From Nocardioides scoriae (GTDB taxonomy: Bacteria > Actinomycetota > Actinomycetes > Propionibacteriales > Nocardioidaceae): a stretch of 64,000 nt of DNA. Location: assembly GCF_900104965.1 (NCBI RefSeq), contig NZ_LT629757.1:3720001-3784000 (forward strand), written 5' to 3'. Numbering within the stretch: position 1 is the first letter of the stretch; each line of letters begins with the position of its first letter. Under the pieces are notes generated by a model. The model did not search any database, was not told where the DNA came from, and saw only the letters and a program-made list of their open reading frames with translations. A program made the translations under genes and the position numbers. This document shows positions 27,766 through 37,613 of the stretch, piece after piece.

Positions 27766-29052
27766 CTAGTCGAGCCGCGGCACGGTGTCGTTGACCCGCT
27801 GGGTGCGCCACAGCAGCTGCTGGCCGTACGCCGGCTCGAGGGCGTCGCTGATCACGTGCGGCACCACCCGGCTGTAGTAGTCGGTGACCGGGCCGTCGGA
27901 CTCGCGCACGATCGCGCCGGCGGCCTCCCCGTCGACGATCCACGACCCGACCATCGCGTAGTTGTCGCCGTCGGCCGCGGTGCCGAAGTTGGGCAGCTCG
28001 ACGTAGCGCTGGTAGACCATCCGGTCGCCGGCGTACGCCCCGTCGTTGACCACCTCGGTGCCGTCGGAGCGGTGCACGACGATGTTGTCGCCCTCGCGGC
28101 CCTGCAGCGGCTTGGCGATCCACTCGTCGAGGTCGTGCGGCTCGTCGAAGTACGCCGGCAGCAGGTAGGGGCAGTCGGGCCACATCTCCCACAGCACCGG
28201 CAGCAGCGCCTTGGTCGAGAGCAGCACCTTCCAGGCGGGCTCGACCCAGCGCACCGGCGTCATCTCGGCGCCGGAGAGCAGCAGCCGCCCGACCGGGTCC
28301 TCGCTGAGCATCGACTCCCAGGGGTAGAGCTTGAAGGCGGCGCGGATCTCCTCGCCGTTGACGTCGAGGAAGCGGCCCCGTCCGGGCTCGACCGCGTGCT
28401 CGTTCCACTGGATCAGCTCGATGGGCTGGACCGAGACGGTCAGCCCGGCCTGGGAGGCGACGTCGGCCATGTAGTGGACCGTCATCTCCTCCTCGCCCGA
28501 GGTGTCGGCCCGGCTGTGGAACAGGTGCAGCCGCTCGCCCGGCACGCCGCCCCGGCGGGCCAGGTCACGCCAGCGGTCGACGAGCCGCTCGTGGAGGCTG
28601 TTCCACTGGTCCGTGTCGGCGGAGAAGGCCATGTCCTCCTTCCAGTGCCACTGCGCGACGGCCGTCTCGACCAGGCCCGTCGGGGTGTCGCCGTTGAGCT
28701 CCATCATGGCGAGGTCGACGCCGTCGTAGCGCAGGTCGAAGCGGCCGTAGACGCTCGGCTGCTCGAGCCGGACCGACTCGCGCACGTGCGCCAGGGTGCC
28801 GGTCGGGAGCCGCAGGTCGGCGTCGTCGAAGTCGCGCAGCAGCTTCGGCACGGCCTCCAGGCACATCTGCCACAGCTGCTCGGTGGCCTTCTCCATCACC
28901 TCGACCTCGTCGCCGGTGAACTCGTACCACGCGGCCTCGTTCCAGTACGGCGCCGTGCCGCCGTCGGGGAGGTCGGTCTCGGGGAAGATCAGGCCCTGCT
29001 GCTGGACGGTGCGCAGGTGGTCCTCGCGGGGGATGCTGCTGTGGCGCCACAC
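27766..29052 (-). CDS. Glutathionylspermidine-synthase-like ATP-grasp ligase (YjfC/YgiC type)
   Basis: 428-residue ATP-grasp amide ligase of the C-terminal GspS type. Conserved parts are WNEAAWYEFTGDEVEVMEKA near the N-terminus, FDLRYDG and MELNGDTPTGLVE (metal and ATP ligands), KPLQGREGDNI, and YQRYVELP. The N-terminal amidase domain of true glutathionylspermidine synthase is absent, as in E. coli YjfC/YgiC. GTG start, 13 bp after the DUF350-like gene. Actinobacteria lack glutathionylspermidine, so the acceptor is likely something else, perhaps the lipoprotein in this operon (inference). Confidence 0.88.
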   Translation of the reverse strand: MWRHSSIPREDHLRTVQQQGLIFPETDLPDGGTAPYWNEAAWYEFTGDEVEVMEKATEQLWQMCLEAVPKLLRDFDDADLRLPTGTLAHVRESVRLEQPSVYGRFDLRYDGVDLAMMELNGDTPTGLVETAVAQWHWKEDMAFSADTDQWNSLHERLVDRWRDLARRGGVPGERLHLFHSRADTSGEEEMTVHYMADVASQAGLTVSVQPIELIQWNEHAVEPGRGRFLDVNGEEIRAAFKLYPWESMLSEDPVGRLLLSGAEMTPVRWVEPAWKVLLSTKALLPVLWEMWPDCPYLLPAYFDEPHDLDEWIAKPLQGREGDNIVVHRSDGTEVVNDGAYAGDRMVYQRYVELPNFGTAADGDNYAMVGSWIVDGEAAGAIVRESDGPVTDYYSRVVPHVISDALEPAYGQQLLWRTQRVNDTVPRLD

Positions 29053-29065
29053 GGCTGCGGTCGCC

Positions 29066-29506
29066 TCAGGCGATCGAGGCGCAGACGATGGCGGAGATCG
29101 CCAGCGTCGCCGCGGCGCTCACCACGGCCAGCGGCACCACGCGGCCCGGCGTGCAGACCACCGCGCGCAGGTTGCCCGGGGTGACGAGGTCGACCGCGAC
29201 CAGCATCACCGAGTTGAGGGCGCAGCCGACCAGGCCGAACACGAGGGTCCACAGCAGGGCGTAGCCCAGGTCGGTGTCGCCGTTGGTCCAGATCGCGGTG
29301 AAGATGACGGCCGCGTTGCCGACCATCCACGCGGCGGTGACCGTGGCGGCGGAGTACGACGCCTCGTGGTCCTCGCCGCCGAGCAGGTGTCGTCCGAGGT
29401 GGCCCGGCGTGAGCAGGTCGAGCACCAGGTAGGCCAGCACCAGCACGGCGCCGGCGAGCAGGGCGTAGATCACGCCGTGGTAGAGCGCGGTCCAGAGGTC
29501 GAACAT
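29066..29506 (-). CDS. DUF350-family membrane protein (YjfL-like)
   Basis: 146-residue protein with four predicted transmembrane segments (about 10-30, 55-75, 84-107 and 122-143). The two halves repeat the pattern LDLLTPGHL / VDLVTPGNL, the internal duplication of the DUF350 family. It lies between the lipoprotein and ligase genes, as yjfL sits with yjfM and yjfC in E. coli. No enzymatic motif is visible; a membrane platform or channel-like role is possible. Confidence 0.8.
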   Translation of the reverse strand: MFDLWTALYHGVIYALLAGAVLVLAYLVLDLLTPGHLGRHLLGGEDHEASYSAATVTAAWMVGNAAVIFTAIWTNGDTDLGYALLWTLVFGLVGCALNSVMLVAVDLVTPGNLRAVVCTPGRVVPLAVVSAAATLAISAIVCASIA

Positions 29507-29519
29507 GGGTGACGGCCTT

Positions 29520-29930
29520 TCAGGAGGAGGAGACGCCCTTGGAGGAGCCGAAGCCCCCGGACTTGGAGTAGGACTTGAACGACGACGCCCCGTCGGCGGG
29601 CAGGCCGCCTCGCTGCACGCTCCGGCCGGAGCCGACCAGGCCGGAGCCGTTCCAGGTGCCGCCCGACACGGGCGAGCCCACGGCGGGGATCGACCGGGCC
29701 GACTGGGTGCCGAGGTAGTACCAGAAGAAGCCGCTGCCGACGCCGGACCCGTTGTAGTCGTCCGGGTCGTCCGAGTCGTCGCACTGGCCGTCGTCGACGC
29801 GCTCCTGGGTCTGCGGGTCGACGCAGACCGCGGCGACGTCGGGGTCGCCGCCGCACCCGCTCAGCGAGGAGGCGGCGATCACGGTCAGGCCCAGGGGGAC
29901 CGCGCGGCTGGCGCGACGGATGCTGCTCAT
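29520..29930 (-). CDS. Lipoprotein with Gly/Ser/Lys-rich C-terminus (YgiB/YjfM-like position)
   Basis: 136-residue secreted lipoprotein. The signal peptide ends in the lipobox LSGC (Cys26). The mature part has CVDPQTQERVDDGQCDDSDD, an acidic pair-Cys segment, then GFFWYYLG and a C-terminal tail SKSGGFGSSKGVSSS. The composition and neighbours match the DUF1190 lipoproteins (YgiB/YjfM) next to GspS-like ligases. The ATG overlaps the K+ channel stop (ATGA) and the DUF350-like gene starts 13 bp later. Confidence 0.78.
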   Translation of the reverse strand: MSSIRRASRAVPLGLTVIAASSLSGCGGDPDVAAVCVDPQTQERVDDGQCDDSDDPDDYNGSGVGSGFFWYYLGTQSARSIPAVGSPVSGGTWNGSGLVGSGRSVQRGGLPADGASSFKSYSKSGGFGSSKGVSSS

Positions 29931-30370
29931 GGCTGCTCCTGTTCGTGGGGGCGGGTCGAGGCGAGGAGGTCGTCGAGAACGGCGGGCCCGTGCTGCTCGG
30001 CGACCTGGTGGCGCAGCAGGACGTTGTTCTCCCGCAGCAGCGCGAGCATCTCGCGCTGCTCGGCGTCGGTGAAGGCGTCGGGGTCGTGCAGCACGGCCCG
30101 GGTGAAGTGGGCGCCGGCGCACAGCACTAGCAGCAGCATCGAGAGCATGAAGAAGACCGCGACGCCACGCCCCGCCGTGGTGACGGGGGAGTAGTCGCCG
30201 TAGCCGGTCGTGGTGCCGGTGACCACGGCCCACCACATCGAGGCGATCGGCCCGGTTCCCTCGATCGCCCAGAACAGGCCCGAGCAGAGCAGGAAGTCGC
30301 CGAAGAGGACCAGCACGAGCAGCCGGGGGGTGTTGACCACCAGGTGGGCCCACGCCTTCACACGTGCCAC
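29927..30370 (-). CDS. Two-TM potassium channel
   Basis: 147-residue ion channel subunit. Two transmembrane helices (LLVLVLFGDFLLCSGLFWAI and VAVFFMLSMLLLVLCAGAHF) flank a pore loop with the filter TTTGYGDYSP. The C-terminal 45 residues are a short, probably coiled-coil cytosolic tail (EQREMLALLRENNVLLRHQV) with no RCK domain. The start is the GTG at 30370 after GGGGAG; GTG at 30361 is an alternative. First gene of the four-gene minus-strand operon. Confidence 0.88.
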   Translation of the reverse strand: MARVKAWAHLVVNTPRLLVLVLFGDFLLCSGLFWAIEGTGPIASMWWAVVTGTTTGYGDYSPVTTAGRGVAVFFMLSMLLLVLCAGAHFTRAVLHDPDAFTDAEQREMLALLRENNVLLRHQVAEQHGPAVLDDLLASTRPHEQEQP

Positions 30371-30461
30371 GACCGCTCCCCCTCGCTCCCGGCGCGGTCC
30401 CCGACGTCCGCGCCGCGCCACACGGTAGGGCACCGAGCCGCTCCGCGGGAGCAGGACCGCG

Positions 30462-31316
30462 TCAGCCGGCCGCGAGCATCCGCTCCCACTCGGCCTGGGC
30501 GGCGGCGTGCCAGGCGGCGTGGCGCTCGTGGAAGGCGGCGGCCGCGCGGGGCCCGGGCCAGTCGTGGTCGAGCAGCTCGGCCGGCAGGTCGGGGTCGAGG
30601 AAGGGGAAGCGGCGCCACTCCTGGACCAGCTCGACCTGGGCCACGAACGCCTCGGCCGGGGTGCTCGGCGCACGCCGCGCGGCGCCGTCGAGGAAGTCCA
30701 GGTAGCGCCGCTCCACGTCGTCGAGGTCCCACGCCTGGGCCAGCAGCCGCTGCTGGTCGCCCAGGGGGGTCGCCCGGCCGGTCCACGCGAACGACCGTGG
30801 CCTCAGCCCGAGGTCGTCGACGACGGCGTGCACGGCCGGCTCCTGCTCGGCGTCCGGGGTGACCCACAGACCCGAGGTCGGGGAGCCGAGGCCGAGCCAG
30901 GTCAGGCGGGTGCGCAGCCGGTGCCGCAGCTGCCGCTGGGTCTCGGGGATCGGCACGCTCAGCACCAGCCAGCGGCCGTCCCAGGGGTGGGGGGAGCGCA
31001 TGAAGCCGTAGATCCGACGGGTGCCCTCCTCCAGGAGCGTGGCCCCGGCCTCGGTCAGCTCCCACTGGACCCGGCGGCCGTGGCGCGTCGAGGCCAGGAC
31101 GCCCTCGTGGGCGGTGCGGGTCAGCGCCTGCCGCGCCGACTTCTCCTCGACGCCGAGCGCGCCGAGCGCGGCGAGCAGCGTGGTCGTCCAGACCGGCACC
31201 GCGCGGGGGTGGACGAACTCGCCGAGCACGGTGAGCAGCAGCGACCGGGCGCTCGCCGAGCCGACCTCGCGGCGGCGCGAGGCCGCGGGCGCAGGGCCGG
31301 GGGGCAGGTCGGTCAC
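30462..31316 (-). CDS. PaaX-family transcription regulator
   Basis: 284-residue PaaX-like repressor. The winged-helix N-terminus reads SLLLTVLGEFVHP...VEEKSARQALTRTAHEGVL, then the central domain WDGRWLVLSVPIPETQRQLR and the C-terminal all-helical part. PaaX proteins respond to aryl-CoA esters such as phenylacetyl-CoA. It is divergent from boxC, so benzoyl-CoA is a likely inducer here (inference). The GTG at 31316 is preferred; the ORF extends further but through the boxC promoter. Confidence 0.88.
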   Translation of the reverse strand: MTDLPPGPAPAASRRREVGSASARSLLLTVLGEFVHPRAVPVWTTTLLAALGALGVEEKSARQALTRTAHEGVLASTRHGRRVQWELTEAGATLLEEGTRRIYGFMRSPHPWDGRWLVLSVPIPETQRQLRHRLRTRLTWLGLGSPTSGLWVTPDAEQEPAVHAVVDDLGLRPRSFAWTGRATPLGDQQRLLAQAWDLDDVERRYLDFLDGAARRAPSTPAEAFVAQVELVQEWRRFPFLDPDLPAELLDHDWPGPRAAAAFHERHAAWHAAAQAEWERMLAAG

Positions 31317-31341
31317 GGGCCCATCATGGCGGCGCGCGCGA

Positions 31342-31383
31342 CGTGCGACAACATCTTGACGGGTCGCCAGGCGAGCGTAGAGT
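31342..31383 (+). promoter_or_regulatory. boxC promoter related to the boxB promoter
   Basis: TTGACG (31356-31361) and TAGAGT (31378-31383), 16 bp apart. The segment CGTGCGACAACATCTTGACG aligns with the boxB promoter at 14 of 20 positions, and GAGCGTAGA matches GAGTGTAGA at the -10 side. A shared regulator, most simply the adjacent PaaX-type protein, is likely. Confidence 0.55.
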
Positions 31384-31417
31384 GACCGGCGTCTCACCCG
31401 GAGCTGAGAGGTGCTGC

Positions 31418-33097
<1,680 letters not shown>

Positions 33098-33101
33098 CGA
33101 C

Positions 33102-34796
33102 GTGACCATGCCGACCGTGCCGACCGTGCCGACCGTGCCGACCGTGCCGACCGTGCCGACCACGCCGACCGACCTGGCGACCGCCGCGCCGGGCCGCTTC
33201 AACGCCGCCGACTACCTGGTCACCCGCCAGGTCGAGGCCGGCGCGGGGGAGCGGACCGCGGTGCTGGCGTCGCAGACCCTGACCTACGCCGAGCTCGACC
33301 GCCGGGTCGGCGTGGTGGCCGCCGGACTGCGCGCGCTGGGCCTGCGTCGCGACGACCGCGTGGTGCTGGTGATGTCCGACGAGGTGCCGATGCTGACCGG
33401 GCTGCTCGGCGCCTTCCGGGCCGGGATGGTGGCGGTGCCGGTCTCCACGATGTTCACCGGTCGCGAGCTGGCCACGGTGGTGGCCGACTCCGGGGCGCGG
33501 GCCGTGCTCGTCACCCCGGAGTTCACGACTGCGGTGACCGAGGCCGTCGCGGCGTCCCCCGAGGTGGCCGACGTGGTGCTGGCCGGCGACGAGGACCACG
33601 AGGTCGAGCTCGACCTGCGCGACGGCGTGCGCCTGCTGCGGTGGGAGGAGCTGCTGCACGCCGGCGCGCAGGGCGACACCACGACGGCCGACACCGTCGA
33701 CGACTCGTGGGCGCTGTGGCTCTACACCTCCGGCACCACCGGGCAGCCCAAGGCCGCGATGCACCGCCACGCCAACGTCCGCCACGTCTGCGAGACGTAC
33801 GCCGCCCGCGTGCTCGGCATCACCGCGGACGACGTCACCTTCTCGGTGGCCAAGATGTTCTTCGCCTACGGCATCGGCAACACGGTGTTCTTCCCGCTCT
33901 CCGTCGGCGCCAGCACCGTGCTCGAGCCCCGCCGTCCCAGCCCCGAGGTGGTGCGCGAGCGGCTCCAGCAGGCCCGGCCCACGCTCTTCTTCGGCGTCCC
34001 CACCTTCTACGCCGCCCTGGTCGGCAGCGAGCTGGCCGACGACTCCTTCGCGTCGGTGCGGCTGTGCGCCTCGGCGGGGGAGCCGCTGCCCGCGCCCCTG
34101 CAGCGCCGCTTCACCGACCGGTTCGGCGTGGAGGTCCTCGACGGCATCGGCTCCACCGAGGCGCTGCACATCTTCTTGTCCAACCGTCCGGGCGAGGTGC
34201 GGCCGGGCACCACCGGCGTCCCCGTCCCGGGGTACGACGTCGAGGTGCGCGACGCGACCGGCCGGGTCGTCGGCGACGACGAGCCGGGCGCGCTGTTCGT
34301 GCGGGGCGAGTCGATCGCGCTCGGCTACTGGCACCGCACCGACGCCACCCGGGCCGTCTTCCAGGGCGAGTGGCTCTCCACCGGCGACACCTACGTCCGC
34401 TCCGGCGACGGGTGGTTCACCTGCCTGGGCCGCAACAGCGACATGCTCAAGGCCGGCGGCATCTGGGTCTCCCCGGCCGAGGTCGAGAGCCGCCTGCTCG
34501 AGCACCCCGCGGTCCGCCAGGCCGCCGTGGTCGGGGTCGCCGACGCCGACGGCCTCGACAAGCCGGTCGGCGTGGTCGAGGCCGACCCGGGCGTCACGGA
34601 GGCCGAGCTGATCGCCTGGTGCCGCGACGGGCTCGCCCACTTCAAGGCCCCGCGGCAGGTCGTGTTCGTCGACGACCTGCCCAAGACGGCGACCGGCAAG
34701 CTGCAGCGCTTCAAGGTGCGCGGCATGGTCGCCGGCGACCCGCAGGCCCAGCCGGCCACCACCACCGTCCGCGAGGCCCTCGAGGCGACCTCGTGA
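33102..34796 (+). CDS. Benzoate-CoA ligase
   Basis: 564-residue AMP-forming acyl-CoA synthetase of the benzoate-CoA ligase group. The phosphate loop is YTSGTTGQPKAAMHRH, and later motifs are STEALHIFLSNRPGE, STGDTY and LPKTATGKLQRFK. It activates benzoate to benzoyl-CoA, the BoxB substrate. The N-terminus is odd: five perfect copies of ccgaccgtg (33111-33155) encode PTV repeats, and every repeat supplies an in-frame GTG, so the true start between 33102 and about 33153 is not certain. Confidence 0.93.
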   Translation: MTMPTVPTVPTVPTVPTVPTTPTDLATAAPGRFNAADYLVTRQVEAGAGERTAVLASQTLTYAELDRRVGVVAAGLRALGLRRDDRVVLVMSDEVPMLTGLLGAFRAGMVAVPVSTMFTGRELATVVADSGARAVLVTPEFTTAVTEAVAASPEVADVVLAGDEDHEVELDLRDGVRLLRWEELLHAGAQGDTTTADTVDDSWALWLYTSGTTGQPKAAMHRHANVRHVCETYAARVLGITADDVTFSVAKMFFAYGIGNTVFFPLSVGASTVLEPRRPSPEVVRERLQQARPTLFFGVPTFYAALVGSELADDSFASVRLCASAGEPLPAPLQRRFTDRFGVEVLDGIGSTEALHIFLSNRPGEVRPGTTGVPVPGYDVEVRDATGRVVGDDEPGALFVRGESIALGYWHRTDATRAVFQGEWLSTGDTYVRSGDGWFTCLGRNSDMLKAGGIWVSPAEVESRLLEHPAVRQAAVVGVADADGLDKPVGVVEADPGVTEAELIAWCRDGLAHFKAPRQVVFVDDLPKTATGKLQRFKVRGMVAGDPQAQPATTTVREALEATS

Positions 34797-34863
34797 GCGG
34801 ACCCGGCGCCTCCCACCCCTCGCCCGACCCCTCGACCGACCAGACGACCCACCAGGAGTCCCC

Positions 34864-35196
34864 GTGCCCTACGTGATCGCCAGCGGCTGCATCGACGTCA
34901 ACGACAAGGCCTGCGTCGACGAGTGCCCCGTCGACTGCATCTACGAGGGGGAGCGCAAGAGCTACATCCACCCCCGGGAGTGCATCGACTGCGGCGCGTG
35001 CGAGCCGGTGTGCCCGGTGGACGCGATCACCCAGGACCGACGCACGGCCGACGGCGACGAGGGCTTCGTGGCCGACAACGCTGCCTTCTTCACCGAGGTG
35101 CTGCCGGGCCGCGACGAGCCGCTCGGCGTCCCCGGCGGGGCGGCGAAGATCGGCGACCTCGGCGCCGACACCGCCCTGGTGCGGGACTGGTCCTGA
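34864..35196 (+). CDS. fdxA: 7Fe ferredoxin FdxA
   Basis: 110-residue 3Fe-4S/4Fe-4S ferredoxin. Cluster residues are in CIDVNDKACVDECPVDCIY and CIDCGACEPVCP. The C-terminal 50 residues are the usual FdxA tail. The GTG at 34864 follows AGGAG. It sits in the box operon after the ligase, where it might carry electrons for the epoxidase in the absence of a local boxA (inference); a general role is equally possible. Confidence 0.9.
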   Translation: MPYVIASGCIDVNDKACVDECPVDCIYEGERKSYIHPRECIDCGACEPVCPVDAITQDRRTADGDEGFVADNAAFFTEVLPGRDEPLGVPGGAAKIGDLGADTALVRDWS

Positions 35197-35209
35197 GCGG
35201 CGGCGCTTG

Positions 35210-36076
35210 ATGCTGGACGGCCACCTGTTCGTCGACGCCCACGTGCACGTGCCGGTGCTGGGCTCGCTGGCGCCCGCCTGGCTGCAGTGGGCCCGCGACT
35301 TCGGTCCGGCGGGCCTGCTCGAGCGGGCGTGGGACGACGAGGGACGGCCGCGGCCCGAGGTGCTCGACGACCTCTTCGAGGCCGAGGGCGTCGACGCCGC
35401 CCTGCTGTTCTGCGAGTACAGCCCCAAGGCCACCGGCTACCAGCGCTTCGACGACCTGCTGCCGATCGTCGAGCACCACCCGCAGCGGTTCCGCCCGGTG
35501 GCCAACGTCAACCCCCACCTGCACTTCCCGATCGCCCGCGAGCTGGAGCGCCAGCTCGACCACGGGGCGGCCGCGCTCAAGCTCCACCCGGTGCACGGAG
35601 GCTTCCGGTGCGACGACCGCGCGCTGTGGCCGGCGTACGCCGTGCTGGCCGAGCGGGGCGTCCCCCTGGTCGTGCACTGCGGCACGAGCAGCTTCCCCGG
35701 CTCGATGAACGAGCTGGCCCACCCCGAGATCCTGCTGCCCGTGGTCCGCGACTTCCCCGAGCTCGACGTCGTGCTGGCCCACGGCGGTCGCGGCTGGTGG
35801 TACGACGCCGCCGCCCACCTCGCGCTGAGCCACCCGACGGTCTGGATCGAGCTCTCGGGCCTGCCGCCGCGCCGGCTGCCCGACTACTACGCCCGCTTCG
35901 ACCTGGCCCGGCTGGCCCGGCGGTTCATCTTCGGCACCGACTGGCCCGGGGTCCCGGGCACGGCCCGCAACGCCCGCGCGGTCGTGGCGCTCGGCCTCGA
36001 CGACGAGACGGCCGGGCTGGTGCTGGGCGGCAACGCGCGGGCGGTGTACGCCGGGCTCGACCACCTGGCCGGCTGA
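35210..36076 (+). CDS. Amidohydrolase-2 family metal-dependent hydrolase
   Basis: 288-residue amidohydrolase of the ACMSD/dihydroorotase-like class. The metal motif HxH is VDAHVHV at the N-terminus, with later LKLHPVHGGF, VVHCGT, LAHGG and the closing Asp in FGTDWPG. The ATG at 35210 follows the ferredoxin after 13 bp. Position at the end of the box operon suggests a ring-cleavage product as substrate, but this is inference; decarboxylase activity is possible. Confidence 0.85.
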   Translation: MLDGHLFVDAHVHVPVLGSLAPAWLQWARDFGPAGLLERAWDDEGRPRPEVLDDLFEAEGVDAALLFCEYSPKATGYQRFDDLLPIVEHHPQRFRPVANVNPHLHFPIARELERQLDHGAAALKLHPVHGGFRCDDRALWPAYAVLAERGVPLVVHCGTSSFPGSMNELAHPEILLPVVRDFPELDVVLAHGGRGWWYDAAAHLALSHPTVWIELSGLPPRRLPDYYARFDLARLARRFIFGTDWPGVPGTARNARAVVALGLDDETAGLVLGGNARAVYAGLDHLAG

Positions 36077-36199
36077 CCGGTCGACGGCCGCGCCGAGCGC
36101 CGGACGGTTTCACCGGATTCGCCCCCCGCGACCCGCGCTGCGTGGGACGCTCGGTCACGGCCCGCGAGGCCGCCCCGAGCCAGCCGTCAGGAGGACGCC

Positions 36200-36664
36200 G
36201 TGCCCACCCCCACCCGTGCGCCCGACCACGTCTTCGTCGCCCCCAGCCTCGTCCGCCGCGTGTTCCAGGTCGTGCTCGTCGCGAGCCTGGCCGGCCTGGC
36301 GTACGCCGTGTGGCGCGCCTGGCAGCAGACCGACGCCGCGAGCGGCGCGCTGGCCGTGGGCCTGGCCGTGCTGGTGGTGCTGTGCTGGATGACGCTGCTG
36401 ATGTCGGTGCCCCAGCGGATCACCATCACCGGGTCGCACATCGTGATCCGGCGGGCGGGGGAGAACCACCGCTTCGACCTGGAGGACCCCGGGGTCGACA
36501 TGCTGGTGCGCGACGGCTCGGTCGCCTTCGGCCACTACCGCGACAACTGGGTGATCGTGGAGGCCCGCGAGGTCGAGTGGTCGACGTTCATGGACGTCGT
36601 GATGGCCTACCAGAATCGCGCCGACCTCAACGCCGAGGCCCGCGACGAGCGCTTCCGGCGCTGA
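36200..36664 (+). CDS. Membrane protein with C-terminal PH-like region, unknown function
   Basis: 154 residues. Two transmembrane helices at about 23-40 (VVLVASLAGLAYAVW) and 50-68 (LAVGLAVLVVLCWMTLLM) are followed by a soluble beta-rich part (ITITGSHIVIRRAGENHRFDL). The GTG at 36200 has AGGAGG six bases upstream. It is preceded by 123 bp with no recognised element. I do not recognise the family; the arrangement is like small bacterial PH-domain membrane proteins. Confidence 0.7.
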   Translation: MPTPTRAPDHVFVAPSLVRRVFQVVLVASLAGLAYAVWRAWQQTDAASGALAVGLAVLVVLCWMTLLMSVPQRITITGSHIVIRRAGENHRFDLEDPGVDMLVRDGSVAFGHYRDNWVIVEAREVEWSTFMDVVMAYQNRADLNAEARDERFRR

Positions 36665-37070
36665 TCGGAGCCACCCGCCCGGGCCCGTGCGGAGGCCCGC
36701 GCCCGCCGCAGGTGGACCAGACCGGTGGGCGTCCGCGGAGAGTTCTGCAGAAACTTCGGATCCGTGCGGAACCTCGGCCCAGGTCGGGCGATTACCTCAT
36801 TGCAGAGCTCGGAAAGCGCTCAGACCGAGGGGGGACGAGATGCGGCACGCCCATGAGACCCATCCATCCAGCCCCCTGCGGATCGAGGAGTGTCGTGACG
36901 AGCACCGCCACCGCGGGGACGGCCCAGCCGCTCCCGCTCCGGGTGCCTCCGGTCATCGCTCGACCTGACCCTGAGAGCCCGCCCGATGACGTAACCTGTC
37001 GGCCACCCCTACCCCCCGTTGGTGGCCGGCAGGTTACTCGGGTTCTCCCGGAGCAGAGGAGTGCGAGCTC
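36665..37070. other. 406-bp leader region of the sigma factor gene with long hairpin
   Basis: No convincing gene. A 42-codon ORF at 36840-36968 follows a GAGGGGGGA ribosome site, and a GTG at 36895 after GAGGAG opens another frame that runs into the sigma gene; neither has a recognisable protein. From 36991 to 37037 there is a 17-bp stem, GTAACCTGTCGGCCACC / GGTGGCCGGCAGGTTAC, with one mismatch and a 13-base C-rich loop, ending 33 bp before the sigma start. A leader peptide/attenuator or operator is possible. Confidence 0.5.
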
Positions 37071-37613
37071 GTGGACCTGCGCGACGAGGTCGTCCGCGAC
37101 GCAGCGGCCGGTGACCCGCACGCGTTCCGGCTGCTCTACGACGCCGTGGCTCCCCGCGTCCTCGCCTACCTCCGGGCCCGCGGGGTCGACGACCCCGAAG
37201 GCCTCACCTCCGAGGTCTTCCTCGCCGTCTTCCCCCGGCTGCCCCGTCTCGAGGGTGGTGCCGCCGGCTTGCGGACCCTCGTGTTCTCGGTCGCGCACGC
37301 ACGCGCGGTCGACGACGTGCGCCGCCGACAGCGCCACCCCGTCAGCTATCCCTACGAGCCCGACCACGACGACCGGGTCGTCGCGTCGGCCGAGCACCAC
37401 GCGGTGGAGTCCCTCGAGGCCGGACGGGCGCTGGCGCTGATGGACAGGCTCGGAGAGGACCAGCGCGCGGCCGTGATGCTGCGCATCATCGGTGACCTGA
37501 CGCTCGAGGAGACCGCCGGCGTCATGGGCAAGACCGTGCCGGCCGTCAAGCAGCTGCAGCGCCGGGGCCTGGAGCACCTGCGCCGGCTGATGACCGCGGA
37601 GGGGGCACGGTGA
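37071..37613 (+). CDS. ECF-type sigma factor
   Basis: 180-residue sigma-70-family protein with region 2 (DPHAFRLLYDAVAPRVLAYL, then TSEVFLAVFPRLP) and region 4 (LGEDQRAAVMLRIIGDLTLE, then TVPAVKQLQRRGLEHLR). No region 1.1 or 3. The GTG at 37071 follows GAGGAG. Its stop overlaps the following large membrane protein (GTGA), the usual arrangement of a sigma factor with its regulator. Region 2 is somewhat divergent. Group not determined. Confidence 0.85.
   Translation: MDLRDEVVRDAAAGDPHAFRLLYDAVAPRVLAYLRARGVDDPEGLTSEVFLAVFPRLPRLEGGAAGLRTLVFSVAHARAVDDVRRRQRHPVSYPYEPDHDDRVVASAEHHAVESLEAGRALALMDRLGEDQRAAVMLRIIGDLTLEETAGVMGKTVPAVKQLQRRGLEHLRRLMTAEGAR

Noticed and set aside
27766-29052. True glutathionylspermidine synthase
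   Set aside because: The amidase domain is absent and actinobacteria do not make glutathione or glutathionylspermidine in general.
35287-37440. 717-codon plus-strand protein across the amidohydrolase and sigma genes
   Set aside because: It runs in another frame through two recognised genes and has no family resemblance.
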